This document shows positions 8,508 to 18,228 of a stretch of 64,000 nucleotides of DNA, piece after piece. Source of the stretch: Pseudobdellovibrionaceae bacterium (GTDB lineage: Bacteria; Bdellovibrionota; Bdellovibrionia; Bdellovibrionales; UBA1609); assembly GCA_018663505.1 (NCBI GenBank), contig JABJQG010000041.1:44503-108502 (forward strand). Direction: 5' to 3'. The notes below the pieces were generated by a model. It saw nothing but the letters and a program-made list of their open reading frames with translations, had not been told where the DNA came from and searched no databases. The translations under genes and the position numbers were made by a program. The number at the start of each line of letters is the position of its first letter. Positions within the stretch are counted from its first letter, which is position 1.

Positions 8508-10466
8508 ATGAAAGGTCGAATTGTATTTATATTTGTATCAATAGTTTTTTTATGGGGAGGCCTTGTTTTTAGAAGTGCTCAACTTCAAGTTTTTCCAGAT
8601 CAAAAATTTATCAAACTTAAAAAACATCAATATAAAAAAATGATCACAGTAAATCCTCGAAGAGGAGATATCTACGATAGAAATCATAAAGAATTGGCCA
8701 CAACTATTCCCGCCTATTCATTATTTGTAGACCCTTATATTTTAAATAATAAAAAAAATAACTATAAAAGAATTGCGCGGAAGTTGGCTCGTATCACTAG
8801 AGTTTCTCAGAGAAAAATTCTAAAAAAACTAAAGGCAAAAAATTCAAAAGGAAAACTGAAGCGGTTTGTTTGGATCAAGAGAAGAATCAGTGAAGACTTA
8901 AAACATAAAATCAATAAATTGAAATTACGCGGTTTAGGTTTTATTGAGGAACCTTTAAGAGTGTACCCAAATGACCACTTGTTGTCTCAAGTCATAGGTT
9001 ATGTAGGTAAATCTGGAAAAGGTTTAGAAGGTGTTGAGCTTAAGTTTAATAATCACCTTAGCGGTGACCCCATAAAAGTGGCTTTGCAAAAAGACGCTAG
9101 GGGAAGGCCTTTAGTGCTTGATGGCGCTGTTTTCTCTAAAAGACCAGCGGGGAAAGACTTAGAACTCACTGTGGATTCGGAAATTCAGTTCTACTTAGAA
9201 AAAGAATTAGAAAAATCTGTAATAAAATTTGAAGCAGATTCGGCACAGGGAATAGTCCTTGATGCTCAGACCAGCGAAATTATTGCTATGGCAAATGTTC
9301 CGCGCTTCAATAATAATAAACCAGATCATTATTTACCATCTTACCGTAGGAACCGAGTAGTCACCGATGCTTTAGAACCTGGCAGTACAATGAAATCTGT
9401 GGTTATTGCTTCTGCCCTGCAATCTGGAATTATTAAGCCAAATACAAAGATAAATTGTGAGAATGGGAAGCTTAAGGTTGGGCGTAGAACCATATCAGAA
9501 GCTGATGATACTCATAATTTTAAGCAGCTCACTGTTAATGAGGTTCTTTCTTTATCTTCCAATGTAGGTACTTCAAAAATTGCATTTAAAATGGGACAGA
9601 AATCTCTTTTGAATTCTTTAAAGCGATTTGGTTTTGGCAAAAAAACAGGTGTAGATCTTGTTGGTGAATCCAAAGGTTTGTTATCAGAAAAAAAGTGGAG
9701 CCAGCACCAATTGGCTTCAATTTCCTTTGGTCATGGGGTGAGTGCAACAATGTTGCAAATGGCCAATGCATATGCCGCTATTGCAAACGGAGGTATTCTC
9801 AACCAACCGACTATAATTAAAAAAGACTATGTCGGTTCAAAAAGGCCAGCAGGAAAAAGAATTATTTCAGAATCGGTCTCAAAGACCATGAGAATTATGT
9901 TAAATTTTGCTACAGCCAAGGGTAGCACAGGTTACAATGCAAGAGTGGCCGGCTACCAAGTGGCAGGAAAAACAGGAACTGCACAAAAAGTCGATTTTAT
10001 AAAAGGTGGTTACGAGCGAGGTAAATATATTGCTGGATTTGCAGGTTTTATACCAGCTCATGATCCGAAATACGTAGTTTATGTCACAGTAGATAATCCA
10101 CAAAAATCTTATTATGGATCCACTGTGGCAGCTCCAATTTTTTCTAAAGTTGCTGGTTTTGCCATAAGAAAACAAGGCTTGGCACCTATGCTTTTATCGG
10201 AAAAGCATTTTACTAAAATGCCAAAATTTTTTAATGAATCCCCATTTGGTAAAAGCAAAAATGTGGAGTTAAAAAAGGGTGAGGTTCTAGGGGAAGACGA
10301 AAGCCTACTTACTCTTAAAGGTTTAAGTTTAAGAGCGGCTATACGTCAGTTGGATGCATATGATTTAAAATATAAAGTCATTGGCCAAGGTAGAGTGAAA
10401 AAAATTATACCTAGCAATCTAGATTTAGCTCGGTCAAAAAAAAGAGTAAAGATATATTTAGAATAA
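8508..10466 (+). CDS. ftsI: Septal transpeptidase FtsI (PBP3) with C-terminal PASTA-like domain
   Basis: A class B penicillin-binding protein of 652 residues that crosslinks septal peptidoglycan in the periplasm. It has an N-terminal membrane anchor (about 4-22), a pedestal domain with RRGDIYDRN, and a transpeptidase domain with all three motifs: STMK (Ser293 nucleophile), SSN at 350-352 and KTGT at 488-491. The last ~60 residues resemble a PASTA domain, as in Bacillus SpoVD-like PBPs. ATG 8508 follows the ftsL stop by one base; an upstream in-frame ATG at 8484 inside ftsL would add eight unlikely residues. Confidence 0.95.
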   Translation: MKGRIVFIFVSIVFLWGGLVFRSAQLQVFPDQKFIKLKKHQYKKMITVNPRRGDIYDRNHKELATTIPAYSLFVDPYILNNKKNNYKRIARKLARITRVSQRKILKKLKAKNSKGKLKRFVWIKRRISEDLKHKINKLKLRGLGFIEEPLRVYPNDHLLSQVIGYVGKSGKGLEGVELKFNNHLSGDPIKVALQKDARGRPLVLDGAVFSKRPAGKDLELTVDSEIQFYLEKELEKSVIKFEADSAQGIVLDAQTSEIIAMANVPRFNNNKPDHYLPSYRRNRVVTDALEPGSTMKSVVIASALQSGIIKPNTKINCENGKLKVGRRTISEADDTHNFKQLTVNEVLSLSSNVGTSKIAFKMGQKSLLNSLKRFGFGKKTGVDLVGESKGLLSEKKWSQHQLASISFGHGVSATMLQMANAYAAIANGGILNQPTIIKKDYVGSKRPAGKRIISESVSKTMRIMLNFATAKGSTGYNARVAGYQVAGKTGTAQKVDFIKGGYERGKYIAGFAGFIPAHDPKYVVYVTVDNPQKSYYGSTVAAPIFSKVAGFAIRKQGLAPMLLSEKHFTKMPKFFNESPFGKSKNVELKKGEVLGEDESLLTLKGLSLRAAIRQLDAYDLKYKVIGQGRVKKIIPSNLDLARSKKRVKIYLE

Positions 10467-10480
10467 AAGGGGAATAAATT

Positions 10481-11803
10481 ATGGAAAGTACAATAAGCAG
10501 TGCTTTATTTTGGGGAGCACTTAGTGCTGTTTCTTTGCCAATAGGGGCTTTACTTGGGATATGGTTAAAACCAAAACAAAAAATAAATTCTGCTTTTATG
10601 GCTTTTGGCGCTGGAGCGCTTTTGTTTGCCTTAACTATAGAATTGTTCGGTCATGTTCCGCACCATGTTGAAGGTCATGGGTATACAGCCCTGTATGTTT
10701 CTCTTGGTGGGGCACTGCTTGGTGGACTCATTTTTGATTTCTTAAATACCATCTTAAATGACAAAGGGGCGTTTTTAAGAAAAATTTCCCAAGCTAAAAA
10801 TTATGTAGCTGCTCTCAAGTATAATAGAACAAAAGATTTACTGAAAGAGCTCTCAAGCGTTCAAGTGCTCCAGAGATTAAGCCCTAAACACATGGCTGAG
10901 CTTGTCCATACTGTAAAAAAAGAAAGTTTTGAGGCAGGAGAAGTAGTTTTTAAACAGGGGGACGCGGCTCAGGATATGTATTTTGTGATTTCTGGCGAAG
11001 TGGAAATCATAGTACATAATGATGAAAACCAAGAAAAAAAGATAGCTACTTTAGGTAAAAATGAAACCTTTGGTGAACTTGGGATTTTAATGAATGAGCC
11101 CAGGACTGCCGATGCCAAAGCGCTCACCGTCACTCGAGTGTATAAAGTATCAAAAAGTAACTTTATGGATATTGCAAAAAAAGATAAAAATCTTGCTGCA
11201 GACTTAGAGCAACTTGCTAATGACAGAGTAAATGATTTAAATGTTAAAACTAGTAAAAATTCTGATCATTGGCAAAAAGAAGTCTTAGACGAAATAAGCA
11301 GTAGTGAATTTAGTGTTACCGAAGAGGAGATTCATCAAGAAGGAGAGGCTGCCTCTGGAGGATCCGCAGCAATGGCAATTTGGATGGGAATATTTATTGA
11401 TGGAATACCAGAGTCACTCATCATAGGTATGATGGCGCTCAGCCCTGGTGGGATGTCCATGGCTTTTATTGCAGGTGTATTTTTGGCGAATTTACCTGAG
11501 GCCATGTCTAGCTCAGTGAGTATGCAAAAAAGTGGAATGTCTGTTAAAAAAATCTTAGTGATGTGGGGCTCTTTAACAGTACTTACAGCTATAGGTGCAG
11601 GGTTAGGGGCGACAATATTCCCTGCCAACCCAGAAGGGAATATTTTTTATTTCATTTTAGGAATTGAGGGCCTGGCCGCAGGAGCGATGTTGACAATGAT
11701 AGCAGAAACCATGTTGCCAGAAGCTTTTGAACAAGGAGGCCGAATTATTGGCTTTGCAACATTAGTTGGTTTTCTAACCGCACTTATAGTAAAAGTTTTA
11801 TGA
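10481..11803 (+). CDS. ZIP-like membrane protein with an inserted cyclic-nucleotide-binding domain
   Basis: The 440-residue protein has three transmembrane segments (about 5-27, 37-55, 68-90), then a cNMP-binding domain at about 124-230 with the phosphate cassette FGELGILMNEPRTA (197-210, Glu199 and Arg208 kept). A charged linker follows, then four or five more membrane segments. The second half has ZIP/GufA-like signatures: FIDGIPESL (305-313), ANLPEA (336-341) and EGLAAGAMLTMIAE (396-409). The histidines usual in the ZIP metal site (HNxPEG) are replaced by Asp307-Gly. I infer a divalent-metal transporter or a sensor gated by cAMP/cGMP-like ligand. It sits within the dcw operon, 14 bp after ftsI and 1 bp before murE. 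Confidence 0.8.
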   Translation: MESTISSALFWGALSAVSLPIGALLGIWLKPKQKINSAFMAFGAGALLFALTIELFGHVPHHVEGHGYTALYVSLGGALLGGLIFDFLNTILNDKGAFLRKISQAKNYVAALKYNRTKDLLKELSSVQVLQRLSPKHMAELVHTVKKESFEAGEVVFKQGDAAQDMYFVISGEVEIIVHNDENQEKKIATLGKNETFGELGILMNEPRTADAKALTVTRVYKVSKSNFMDIAKKDKNLAADLEQLANDRVNDLNVKTSKNSDHWQKEVLDEISSSEFSVTEEEIHQEGEAASGGSAAMAIWMGIFIDGIPESLIIGMMALSPGGMSMAFIAGVFLANLPEAMSSSVSMQKSGMSVKKILVMWGSLTVLTAIGAGLGATIFPANPEGNIFYFILGIEGLAAGAMLTMIAETMLPEAFEQGGRIIGFATLVGFLTALIVKVL

Positions 11804-11804
11804 T

Positions 11805-13289
11805 ATGAAATTAGCTCAACTTTTTTCCATGTACTCAGAGCTTCAGTGGGGCGATTCTGCACTTGCTGAAGTCACTGGAGTTACTAGTGACACGCGACAA
11901 GTGGAGGAAGGCAGTGTGTTTGTTGCAGTTAAAGGGCAAAGCTTTGATGGCCATGATGCTTTAAGTGAAGTTATTAAAAAAGGAGCTGTAGCTCTTGTTG
12001 TCCATAAAGACACACCTCATATTCCAGAATTTAATGGTGTTTTAGTGAAATCATTCAACACAAGAAATGATTTAGTTAAGATTCTTGGTAAATTTTATGG
12101 TTACCCCACAAGGGATGTATTTTCAGTAGCGGTCACTGGGACTAATGGAAAAACAAGTATTGCGTATATGTTGGAGTGCATACTCCAACACTTTGGTTGG
12201 AGCACAGGAATTTTAGGAACAGTTGATCACCACATCCAAGAACATGTGTGGCAATCCCAACTCACCACACCTTCGCCTGAGGTTTTACAAAAACGTCTCA
12301 GTGAAATGCATGCATTAAAAGCCAGAGCATTTGTTTTTGAAGTCTCTAGTCATGCCATAGATCAGCAAAGAGCTAGGGGTTTAGATTTAGACTGTGCGGT
12401 ATTTACAAATTTATCCCGTGATCATTTGGACTATCATGAAAATATGGAAAGTTATTTTCAGGCAAAACAAAAACTTTTTACCGAAATGTTACAGGAGTCT
12501 AACAAATCCACGAAATTTGCTGTGATTAATATAGATGATGAGTACGGAAGAAAAATTGAAGTTTCAAATCAGTCAAAGCGCATCTCGTATGGGCAGGGGC
12601 CAGGTGATTTTCAGTTTGAGGTTACCTACCAAGGCTTTGATGGTTCTACTTTTTTATTAAGAACTAAACGAGGTGAATTTAAGGTCCACATCCCTATTCC
12701 AGGATTATTTTCTGTGTATAATGCTACTGCGGCATTGGCAGTGGCATATGCTGCGGGGATCTCCATGGACCTTTGTATTGAGGCATTAAGTCAATTTAAG
12801 GGCATCCCAGGAAGAGTGCAGCCCGTTGAAAATAATAAAAACGCATATATTTTTGTGGATTACGCTCATACAGATGACGCCTTAAATTCTGTTTTAAAAA
12901 CTTTGTCAAAAATTAAAAAAGCGGTGGGAAAAGGGCGATTGATTACCATTTTTGGCTGTGGGGGTGACAGAGACAAGGGAAAGCGTCCACTGATGATGGC
13001 TGCAGCAATGAAGTATTCAGACTATGTCATTGTGACTTCTGATAATCCTAGGTCTGAAGACCCTCATGGAATTATTGATGAAATTCTTAGTCAAACAGAT
13101 GCCTCAGAAAAAGGGAAGAAATATTTTGTGGAGGCCGATCGCAAATCAGCCCTAAGGACAGCTTTGAATTTAATCAAAGAGGGTGATATATTATTGATTG
13201 CAGGTAAGGGGCATGAGTCCACGCAGACTATTGGCAACAAGGTTTTGGATTTTAATGATGCTCAGATAATTAAGGAGCTTTTGGTTTGA
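11805..13289 (+). CDS. murE: UDP-MurNAc-tripeptide synthetase MurE (DAP-adding)
   Basis: A 494-residue Mur ligase that adds the third amino acid to UDP-MurNAc-L-Ala-D-Glu using ATP. The P-loop TGTNGKTS is at 111-118, and the specificity motif DNPRSEDP begins at 413. DNPR is known to mark meso-diaminopimelate enzymes rather than lysine ones. Its start lies one base after the previous stop, and its end overlaps the murF start. Confidence 0.96.
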   Translation: MKLAQLFSMYSELQWGDSALAEVTGVTSDTRQVEEGSVFVAVKGQSFDGHDALSEVIKKGAVALVVHKDTPHIPEFNGVLVKSFNTRNDLVKILGKFYGYPTRDVFSVAVTGTNGKTSIAYMLECILQHFGWSTGILGTVDHHIQEHVWQSQLTTPSPEVLQKRLSEMHALKARAFVFEVSSHAIDQQRARGLDLDCAVFTNLSRDHLDYHENMESYFQAKQKLFTEMLQESNKSTKFAVINIDDEYGRKIEVSNQSKRISYGQGPGDFQFEVTYQGFDGSTFLLRTKRGEFKVHIPIPGLFSVYNATAALAVAYAAGISMDLCIEALSQFKGIPGRVQPVENNKNAYIFVDYAHTDDALNSVLKTLSKIKKAVGKGRLITIFGCGGDRDKGKRPLMMAAAMKYSDYVIVTSDNPRSEDPHGIIDEILSQTDASEKGKKYFVEADRKSALRTALNLIKEGDILLIAGKGHESTQTIGNKVLDFNDAQIIKELLV

Positions 13290-14704
13290 GTTGGTTGATG
13301 CAATTAAGTGAAATTGAAGAGGCTTTAAATGTGAAAGCTCTTTCAACAGTTGAAGCTTCATTCCATGGAGTGGGTACAGATACAAGAAAATCTTTAAAGC
13401 AGCAAATATTCTTTGCACTGAGGGGCGACAATTTTGATGCCCATGATTTTTTGGCTGACGCCATTGCGCAAAATGCTGGAGTTTTAATAATAGATAAACC
13501 GGTGGATGAGCTTGATACCCTGAAGTCGCAAGTCACTATAATTCAGGTGGCCGATACACTAAAGGCATTACAGGACTTAGCTAAATATTGGCGGCGGAAA
13601 ATAAATCCAAAAGTGGTTGGTATTTCTGGTTCAGCCGGTAAAACCACAACTAAAGAATTTTGTTATCAAATTTTAAAAAATCATTTTAATACACATTATA
13701 GTCCAGGCAGCTTTAACAATCATTGGGGTGTACCCATAAGTTTACTTCAGCTAACTCCAGATCATGAGGTGATGATTTTAGAAATGGGAATGAGCAGTGA
13801 CGGTGAGCTCACTGAACTTTGTAAAATTGCAGAGCCTGATGTTGTGTTGGTGACTAATGTGGGGTCAGCCCATATTGGTGAACTAGGTTCGCTTAAGGCT
13901 GTGGCTGCCGCCAAAGAAGAATTATATCATTGTTCACCAAAGGCCACTTCTATTTTTAATATTTCAAATGAGTGGACCATGGAGATGTTTGAAAGAGCCA
14001 AGGAGAGTGGACAGAATTACTTTACCTTTTCCAGTTTTTCTAGTGGTGCAAATATTCAGATGCGAGTGGAGAAAACAGGGTTTAACTTTATATTAGTGAG
14101 CGGACAAATTGGAGCTGTTGAGGGACGCTGTGAAGTTCCTGTTTTCGGCAGACATAACGTGCAAAATATTATGGGAGCTTCTGCAATAGCAATGGCTCTA
14201 GGCATGTCAGCTAAAAGTATTTGGGATGAAATCCCACACTGTAAAGGGGTTTGGGGACGTAACGAACTTTATAAGCATGCAAGTGGTGCTCATATAATTT
14301 TTGATGCCTATAATGCAAACCCAGAAAGTATGACAGCCTTAGTGAAAAATGTTTACGAGATGGATGTAGTAGGTGAAAAAAGAGTGCTGTTCGGTGAAAT
14401 GCTGGAGCTTGGAGAGCTAACAGAAGCAAAACACGAAGAATTAGGTAAGTTAGTTTGCAGTTGTGGCTTTCAGTGGGCTAGCTTTATGGGCGAATCCTTT
14501 CGGGCATTTAAAAAAGGTGTGGAGTCTTGTGGTTTTTATAAGGGCCCGGCGGAATTTTACCCAGAGTACAATGCAAAAACTCTAGAGGCTTTAGATCAAG
14601 AGCTTAAACCTGGGGATGTTGTTGTGATTAAGGGCTCTCGTGGAATGAAGTTGGAACGGGTCCTCAAACACTGGGAAGCTCAAGGGGCTTTAAGCAAGAT
14701 TTAA
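13286..14704 (+). CDS. murF: UDP-MurNAc-tripeptide-D-Ala-D-Ala ligase
   Basis: A 472-residue Mur ligase that adds D-Ala-D-Ala to complete the UDP-MurNAc-pentapeptide. The P-loop GSAGKTT is at 115-121, with MELGMSS-like EMGMSSDGEL downstream. The TTG start at 13286 is preferred: AAGGAG at 13272-13277 lies 8 nt upstream, whereas the next ATG (13298) would be 20 nt away. The start overlaps the murE stop (TTGA), implying coupled translation. Confidence 0.95.
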   Translation: MSWLMQLSEIEEALNVKALSTVEASFHGVGTDTRKSLKQQIFFALRGDNFDAHDFLADAIAQNAGVLIIDKPVDELDTLKSQVTIIQVADTLKALQDLAKYWRRKINPKVVGISGSAGKTTTKEFCYQILKNHFNTHYSPGSFNNHWGVPISLLQLTPDHEVMILEMGMSSDGELTELCKIAEPDVVLVTNVGSAHIGELGSLKAVAAAKEELYHCSPKATSIFNISNEWTMEMFERAKESGQNYFTFSSFSSGANIQMRVEKTGFNFILVSGQIGAVEGRCEVPVFGRHNVQNIMGASAIAMALGMSAKSIWDEIPHCKGVWGRNELYKHASGAHIIFDAYNANPESMTALVKNVYEMDVVGEKRVLFGEMLELGELTEAKHEELGKLVCSCGFQWASFMGESFRAFKKGVESCGFYKGPAEFYPEYNAKTLEALDQELKPGDVVVIKGSRGMKLERVLKHWEAQGALSKI

Positions 14705-14763
14705 AACAAAAATCATTAACAATATTAGATAGTTATATCAAAAAGCTTGGTTTTGTATCAGAA

Positions 14764-14790
14764 TTGTGTTATATGTTTCTTCTGTATAAT
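14764..14790 (+). promoter_or_regulatory. Possible internal promoter before mraY
   Basis: TATAAT at 14785-14790 is a perfect -10 hexamer, with TTGTGT at 14764-14769 as a -35 candidate. The spacer is only 15 bp. The 105-bp murF-mraY gap is the first real gap in this half of the dcw cluster, which fits an internal promoter. Confidence 0.35.
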
Positions 14791-14809
14791 TTATTATTCA
14801 AAGGACATC

Positions 14810-15886
14810 ATGGTTTATCACTGGCTTGTAGAACTTTCGGATTCTGTTTCCGCATTTAACGTTTTTAGGTATATCACATTTAGAACTTTCGCATCTTTTG
14901 TAACTGCATTTTTAGTATGCTGGTTATGGGGACCTCACTTTATACGTCGATTAGTACGTAAACAGGTTGGCCAATTAGTTCGTGACGATGGTCCAGAGAG
15001 TCATCTAAAAAAACAAGGCACTCCTACTATGGGTGGAGGGCTTATTCTTTTAAGTTTATTTTTTCCAGCTGTTCTATGGATGAATTTATTTAATCCTCTT
15101 GTTCTTGGAGCCTCTTTTGTCACTCTTGGCTTTGCTGCCATAGGCTATTGGGATGATAATTTAAAAGTTGTTAAAAAAAATACCAAAGGACTTTCTGGAA
15201 GAATTCGTTTACTAGGCGAATTTTTAGTCTCTGGGGTTGTGGTGTGGTATTTAGTTTATCAGGGAGATTTATCCACAGTTCTGCATGTGCCTTTTTTGAA
15301 AAACGTTACATTTGATTTAGGTTGGTTTTATGTGTTGTTTTCATCCTTTGTTATTGTGGGTTGTGCTAATGCAGTGAACCTTACTGATGGCTTAGACGGT
15401 TTAGCAATAGTCCCTATTATTGTTTGTGTATTTACCCTTTTGCTTTTAGCTTATGTTGCAGGTCATTCAGAATTTGCGGCCTACTTAAATATTCCATTAA
15501 TTAAGGGGGCCGGGGAGCTAGCCCCACTTGCTGCCGCAGTGATCGCCGCAGGCCTAGGTTTTCTATGGTATAATTCTCACCCAGCTCAGGTATTCATGGG
15601 GGATGTTGGTAGTTTATCTCTGGGTGGATTTGTGGGAATCATGTCCGTGTTAACAAAAAACGAAATCTTATTAGCTCTTCTTGGTGGAATATTTGTTGTG
15701 GAGGCCCTTTCTGTGATCACGCAGGTGGCTTCTTTTAAGCTCACAGGCAAACGAATATTCAAGATGGCTCCTTTGCATCACCATTTTGAATTAAAGGGAA
15801 TAGATGAGCCTAAGATCATTGTTCGGTTTTGGATTGTAGCCATTTTGTTGGCAGTTCTGAGCTTAGCAACATTAAAGCTACGATAA
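14810..15886 (+). CDS. mraY: Phospho-MurNAc-pentapeptide transferase MraY
   Basis: Integral membrane enzyme that transfers phospho-MurNAc-pentapeptide to undecaprenyl phosphate, forming lipid I. It has about ten transmembrane helices and the family motifs [28 protein letters not shown] and PLHHHFE. I set the start at ATG 14810 ([10 protein letters not shown]): AAGGA at 14801-14805 precedes it, and homologues begin just before the [10 protein letters not shown] segment. An in-frame upstream start at 14747 would add 21 poorly fitting residues and would overlap the promoter candidate. Confidence 0.95.
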   Translation: MVYHWLVELSDSVSAFNVFRYITFRTFASFVTAFLVCWLWGPHFIRRLVRKQVGQLVRDDGPESHLKKQGTPTMGGGLILLSLFFPAVLWMNLFNPLVLGASFVTLGFAAIGYWDDNLKVVKKNTKGLSGRIRLLGEFLVSGVVVWYLVYQGDLSTVLHVPFLKNVTFDLGWFYVLFSSFVIVGCANAVNLTDGLDGLAIVPIIVCVFTLLLLAYVAGHSEFAAYLNIPLIKGAGELAPLAAAVIAAGLGFLWYNSHPAQVFMGDVGSLSLGGFVGIMSVLTKNEILLALLGGIFVVEALSVITQVASFKLTGKRIFKMAPLHHHFELKGIDEPKIIVRFWIVAILLAVLSLATLKLR

Positions 15887-15944
15887 AAATTAAAAATAAG
15901 AACTGAAGATTAAGAACTATAAATCATAAATAAAAGGATCAAAT

Positions 15945-17741
15945 ATGTCAGATTACGATAATAAACCAAATGATTCAGAATCCGCTGTAACTACCGAGGC
16001 CAGTGATAATCCATCAACACAAGAAGCAGCCAGCCAGGAGTCTCCAGCTTCCGAAGCTTCACAGAGCTTCAATGCTCAAAATACAGAGGAACAGAGTCCC
16101 GTACAACAGACCGCTCCTGTTCAAGAAGTGGAGTCTCAAAATATGAATGCCACAGAAGCCGTAAGTGAAGTGGCACCTGTACAAGAGGCCCCTGAGGCTG
16201 TTGCACAGTCTACCGAAACTACGCATCAGCCCACTAATGATGTGTCCGCTCAACCAGTTTCTTCAGAGGCAGCTTCTCAAAGCACTGTTTCTGAAGACGC
16301 ATCAGCTAATACAGCGCCAAACCCTGCTCAAGTTGCTACTCCAGTTGTGGAAGTAAAGTCTCGTCGTAAAGAAGTTAAAGGTAAAAAAGTTATGGTTGTA
16401 GGGCTAGGTCGTACAGGTGTAGCCGTTGCTAAATTTTTAGTTACCCAAGAAGCTTTAGTCACAGTGAGTGATCATAAATCCAAGGCGGAACTGGTTAACT
16501 ACTTGGAGCTGATGGAAGATATTGATGTGAGTTTTGATTTAGGTGGTCATACTCCTAAATTATTTCTTCAACAAGATTTATTGATTTTATCGCCAGGTAT
16601 ATCGCCTTATTTAAAAATATTTGATTATGCAAGAAGCCGTGGTGTTGAAGTCACCGGCGAATTTGAATTTGCAGCGGGCTATATTGACGAACCTGTGATT
16701 GCTGTTACCGGTACTAATGGAAAAAGTTCCGTATGTAAAATGATCCACCAAATGTTGAATGTTGCTGGTGTATCTAATTGGTTAGGTGGTAACTATGGTG
16801 CTCCTTTGAGTGAGTACCTTATGTTGGAAAAGAAAACAGATATAGTTATTGCTGAAGTTTCTAGTTTTCAATTAGAGCATGCTGTTAACTTTAACCCAAA
16901 AAACATCATTTTTACAAACTTAGCAGAGAACCATTTAGATCGTTATAAGACTATGGAAGAGTATGTAAATGCCAAAAGAAAAGTTTTCTTAAACACAAAC
17001 CAAAAAACAACAAGTATACTAAATGCCGATGATAACGCTGTTGTGGAATTAGCCAGAGACCCATCAGTACAGCGTGGGCGCATATTCTACTTCTCTAGAA
17101 AGGACGCACTTGAACCACAAATTATGAATATTGGTGGGGTTGTTCATGTTAAGGATCAACTGAAGCTAAGAAGAGGACCCGAAATTGATTATTTCAGTAC
17201 AAAAAATTGTAAGCTAAAGGGAAGTCATGCTTATGAAAACCTTATGGCTGCGTCTTTAGCCGCATTAGAAAATGGAGCGACTAATGAATCTGTACAAAAA
17301 GTTATTGATGGGTACTCAGGATTAGACCATAGATTAGAGTATGTAAGACGAGTGGGCGGAGTAGAATTTTATAATGACTCTAAAGCTACTAACGTTCATG
17401 CTGTAATGCGAGCTCTTGATGCCTTTGACGAAAATGTAATTCTAATTATGGGTGGAAAAGATACCAGTCTTAATTATGAACCTCTAAAGGATAGAATTCG
17501 TAGAAAAGTAAAGAACCTTATTCTTACTGGTGAATCTAAAGAGCGTATTAACCGTCATATTGGCGATTATAGCGAAACTTTTTTGATTGGAACATTTGAA
17601 GAAGCTGTACATATGGCTTATCAAAAATCAAGAATCGGTGACCTTATATTAATGTCTCCAGGTTGTTCTAGCTTTGATGTTTTTGACTCTTATGCAGAAC
17701 GCGGTAATTACTTTAAAGAAATGGTGAATAAGTTTAACTAA
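15945..17741 (+). CDS. murD: MurD ligase with a 145-residue disordered N-terminal extension
   Basis: Residues from about 146 to 598 are a full-length MurD, which adds D-glutamate to UDP-MurNAc-L-Ala. They show KVMVVGLGRTGVA at the N-terminus and the P-loop GTNGKSS at 256-262. Residues 1-145 are a low-complexity region rich in Ser, Glu, Ala, Gln, Thr, Val and Pro (for example PVQEAPEAVAQSTE), ending in a basic patch KSRRKEVKGKK. The start at 15945 has AAAGGA 5-9 nt upstream and the extension is in frame, so it is probably translated. MurD is normally about 450 residues. The function of the extension is unknown; it resembles the Q/P-rich linker of FtsZ in this same cluster. Confidence 0.93.
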   Translation: MSDYDNKPNDSESAVTTEASDNPSTQEAASQESPASEASQSFNAQNTEEQSPVQQTAPVQEVESQNMNATEAVSEVAPVQEAPEAVAQSTETTHQPTNDVSAQPVSSEAASQSTVSEDASANTAPNPAQVATPVVEVKSRRKEVKGKKVMVVGLGRTGVAVAKFLVTQEALVTVSDHKSKAELVNYLELMEDIDVSFDLGGHTPKLFLQQDLLILSPGISPYLKIFDYARSRGVEVTGEFEFAAGYIDEPVIAVTGTNGKSSVCKMIHQMLNVAGVSNWLGGNYGAPLSEYLMLEKKTDIVIAEVSSFQLEHAVNFNPKNIIFTNLAENHLDRYKTMEEYVNAKRKVFLNTNQKTTSILNADDNAVVELARDPSVQRGRIFYFSRKDALEPQIMNIGGVVHVKDQLKLRRGPEIDYFSTKNCKLKGSHAYENLMAASLAALENGATNESVQKVIDGYSGLDHRLEYVRRVGGVEFYNDSKATNVHAVMRALDAFDENVILIMGGKDTSLNYEPLKDRIRRKVKNLILTGESKERINRHIGDYSETFLIGTFEEAVHMAYQKSRIGDLILMSPGCSSFDVFDSYAERGNYFKEMVNKFN

Positions 17742-17790
17742 AAGAGTCAGGTTCTTTATCCGGGGCACATGTTATTTGCACAGGAAAACT
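17739..17790 (+). repeat. Diverged copy of a dispersed repeat at the murD stop codon
   Basis: From the murD TAA the sequence reads TAAAAGAGTCAGGTTCTTTATC, closely matching the end of the inverted-repeat element at the murB stop (TAAAAGGTGCCAGGTCCTGT). The following GGGGCACA also appears near 20976 in a second similar block (20955-20980). No inverted partner was found downstream here. The rest of the gap to 17883 shows no gene; weak promoters cannot be excluded. Confidence 0.4.
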
Positions 17791-17882
17791 CCGAGCGAAT
17801 GCGAAGCTCTGCGTAAAAGCATAATTTTTTTTGTAATTAATAAATTTTTGTATCACCATTTAACTAATGATTTAGACGGGAG

Positions 17883-18182
17883 ATGTTTTTGAAAACTATA
17901 TTAGTTATTTTTTTATTGTCTTTGTTTTCCAATGTTGCTTTAGCCATACCTCTAGAGGAGTGTGAAGACATAGCTTATAGTTCCTATATGAATTGTATAA
18001 AAACAGCAAGTACCAGCCAATGCCCTAACCCATATTTTAACAACCCTCAGTCTCCATACTGTGGCTACTGTGTGATGAATACATTCCTGCCAGTGCTTCA
18101 TTCCTGTAAACCCTCGGGACAGTACAGCGGTGTTTGCTATGATCTATTACTTGAAGAGCATGAGGTTTATTGTAAACATTAA
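17883..18182 (+). CDS. Small secreted cysteine-rich protein
   Basis: A 99-residue protein with a signal peptide cleaved near VALA (about residue 21). The mature part of roughly 78 residues has eight cysteines, suggesting several disulfides in the periplasm or outside the cell. GGGAG lies directly against ATG 17883; a TTG at 17889 would sit 6 nt from it and may be the true start (MKTILVIF). No family was recognised. It opens the accessory block that follows murD. Confidence 0.65.
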   Translation: MFLKTILVIFLLSLFSNVALAIPLEECEDIAYSSYMNCIKTASTSQCPNPYFNNPQSPYCGYCVMNTFLPVLHSCKPSGQYSGVCYDLLLEEHEVYCKH

Positions 18183-18228
18183 GCAACTGCTGGTAGGTGT
18201 GCATTGAGAATTTAAAAAAGGAGACCAT

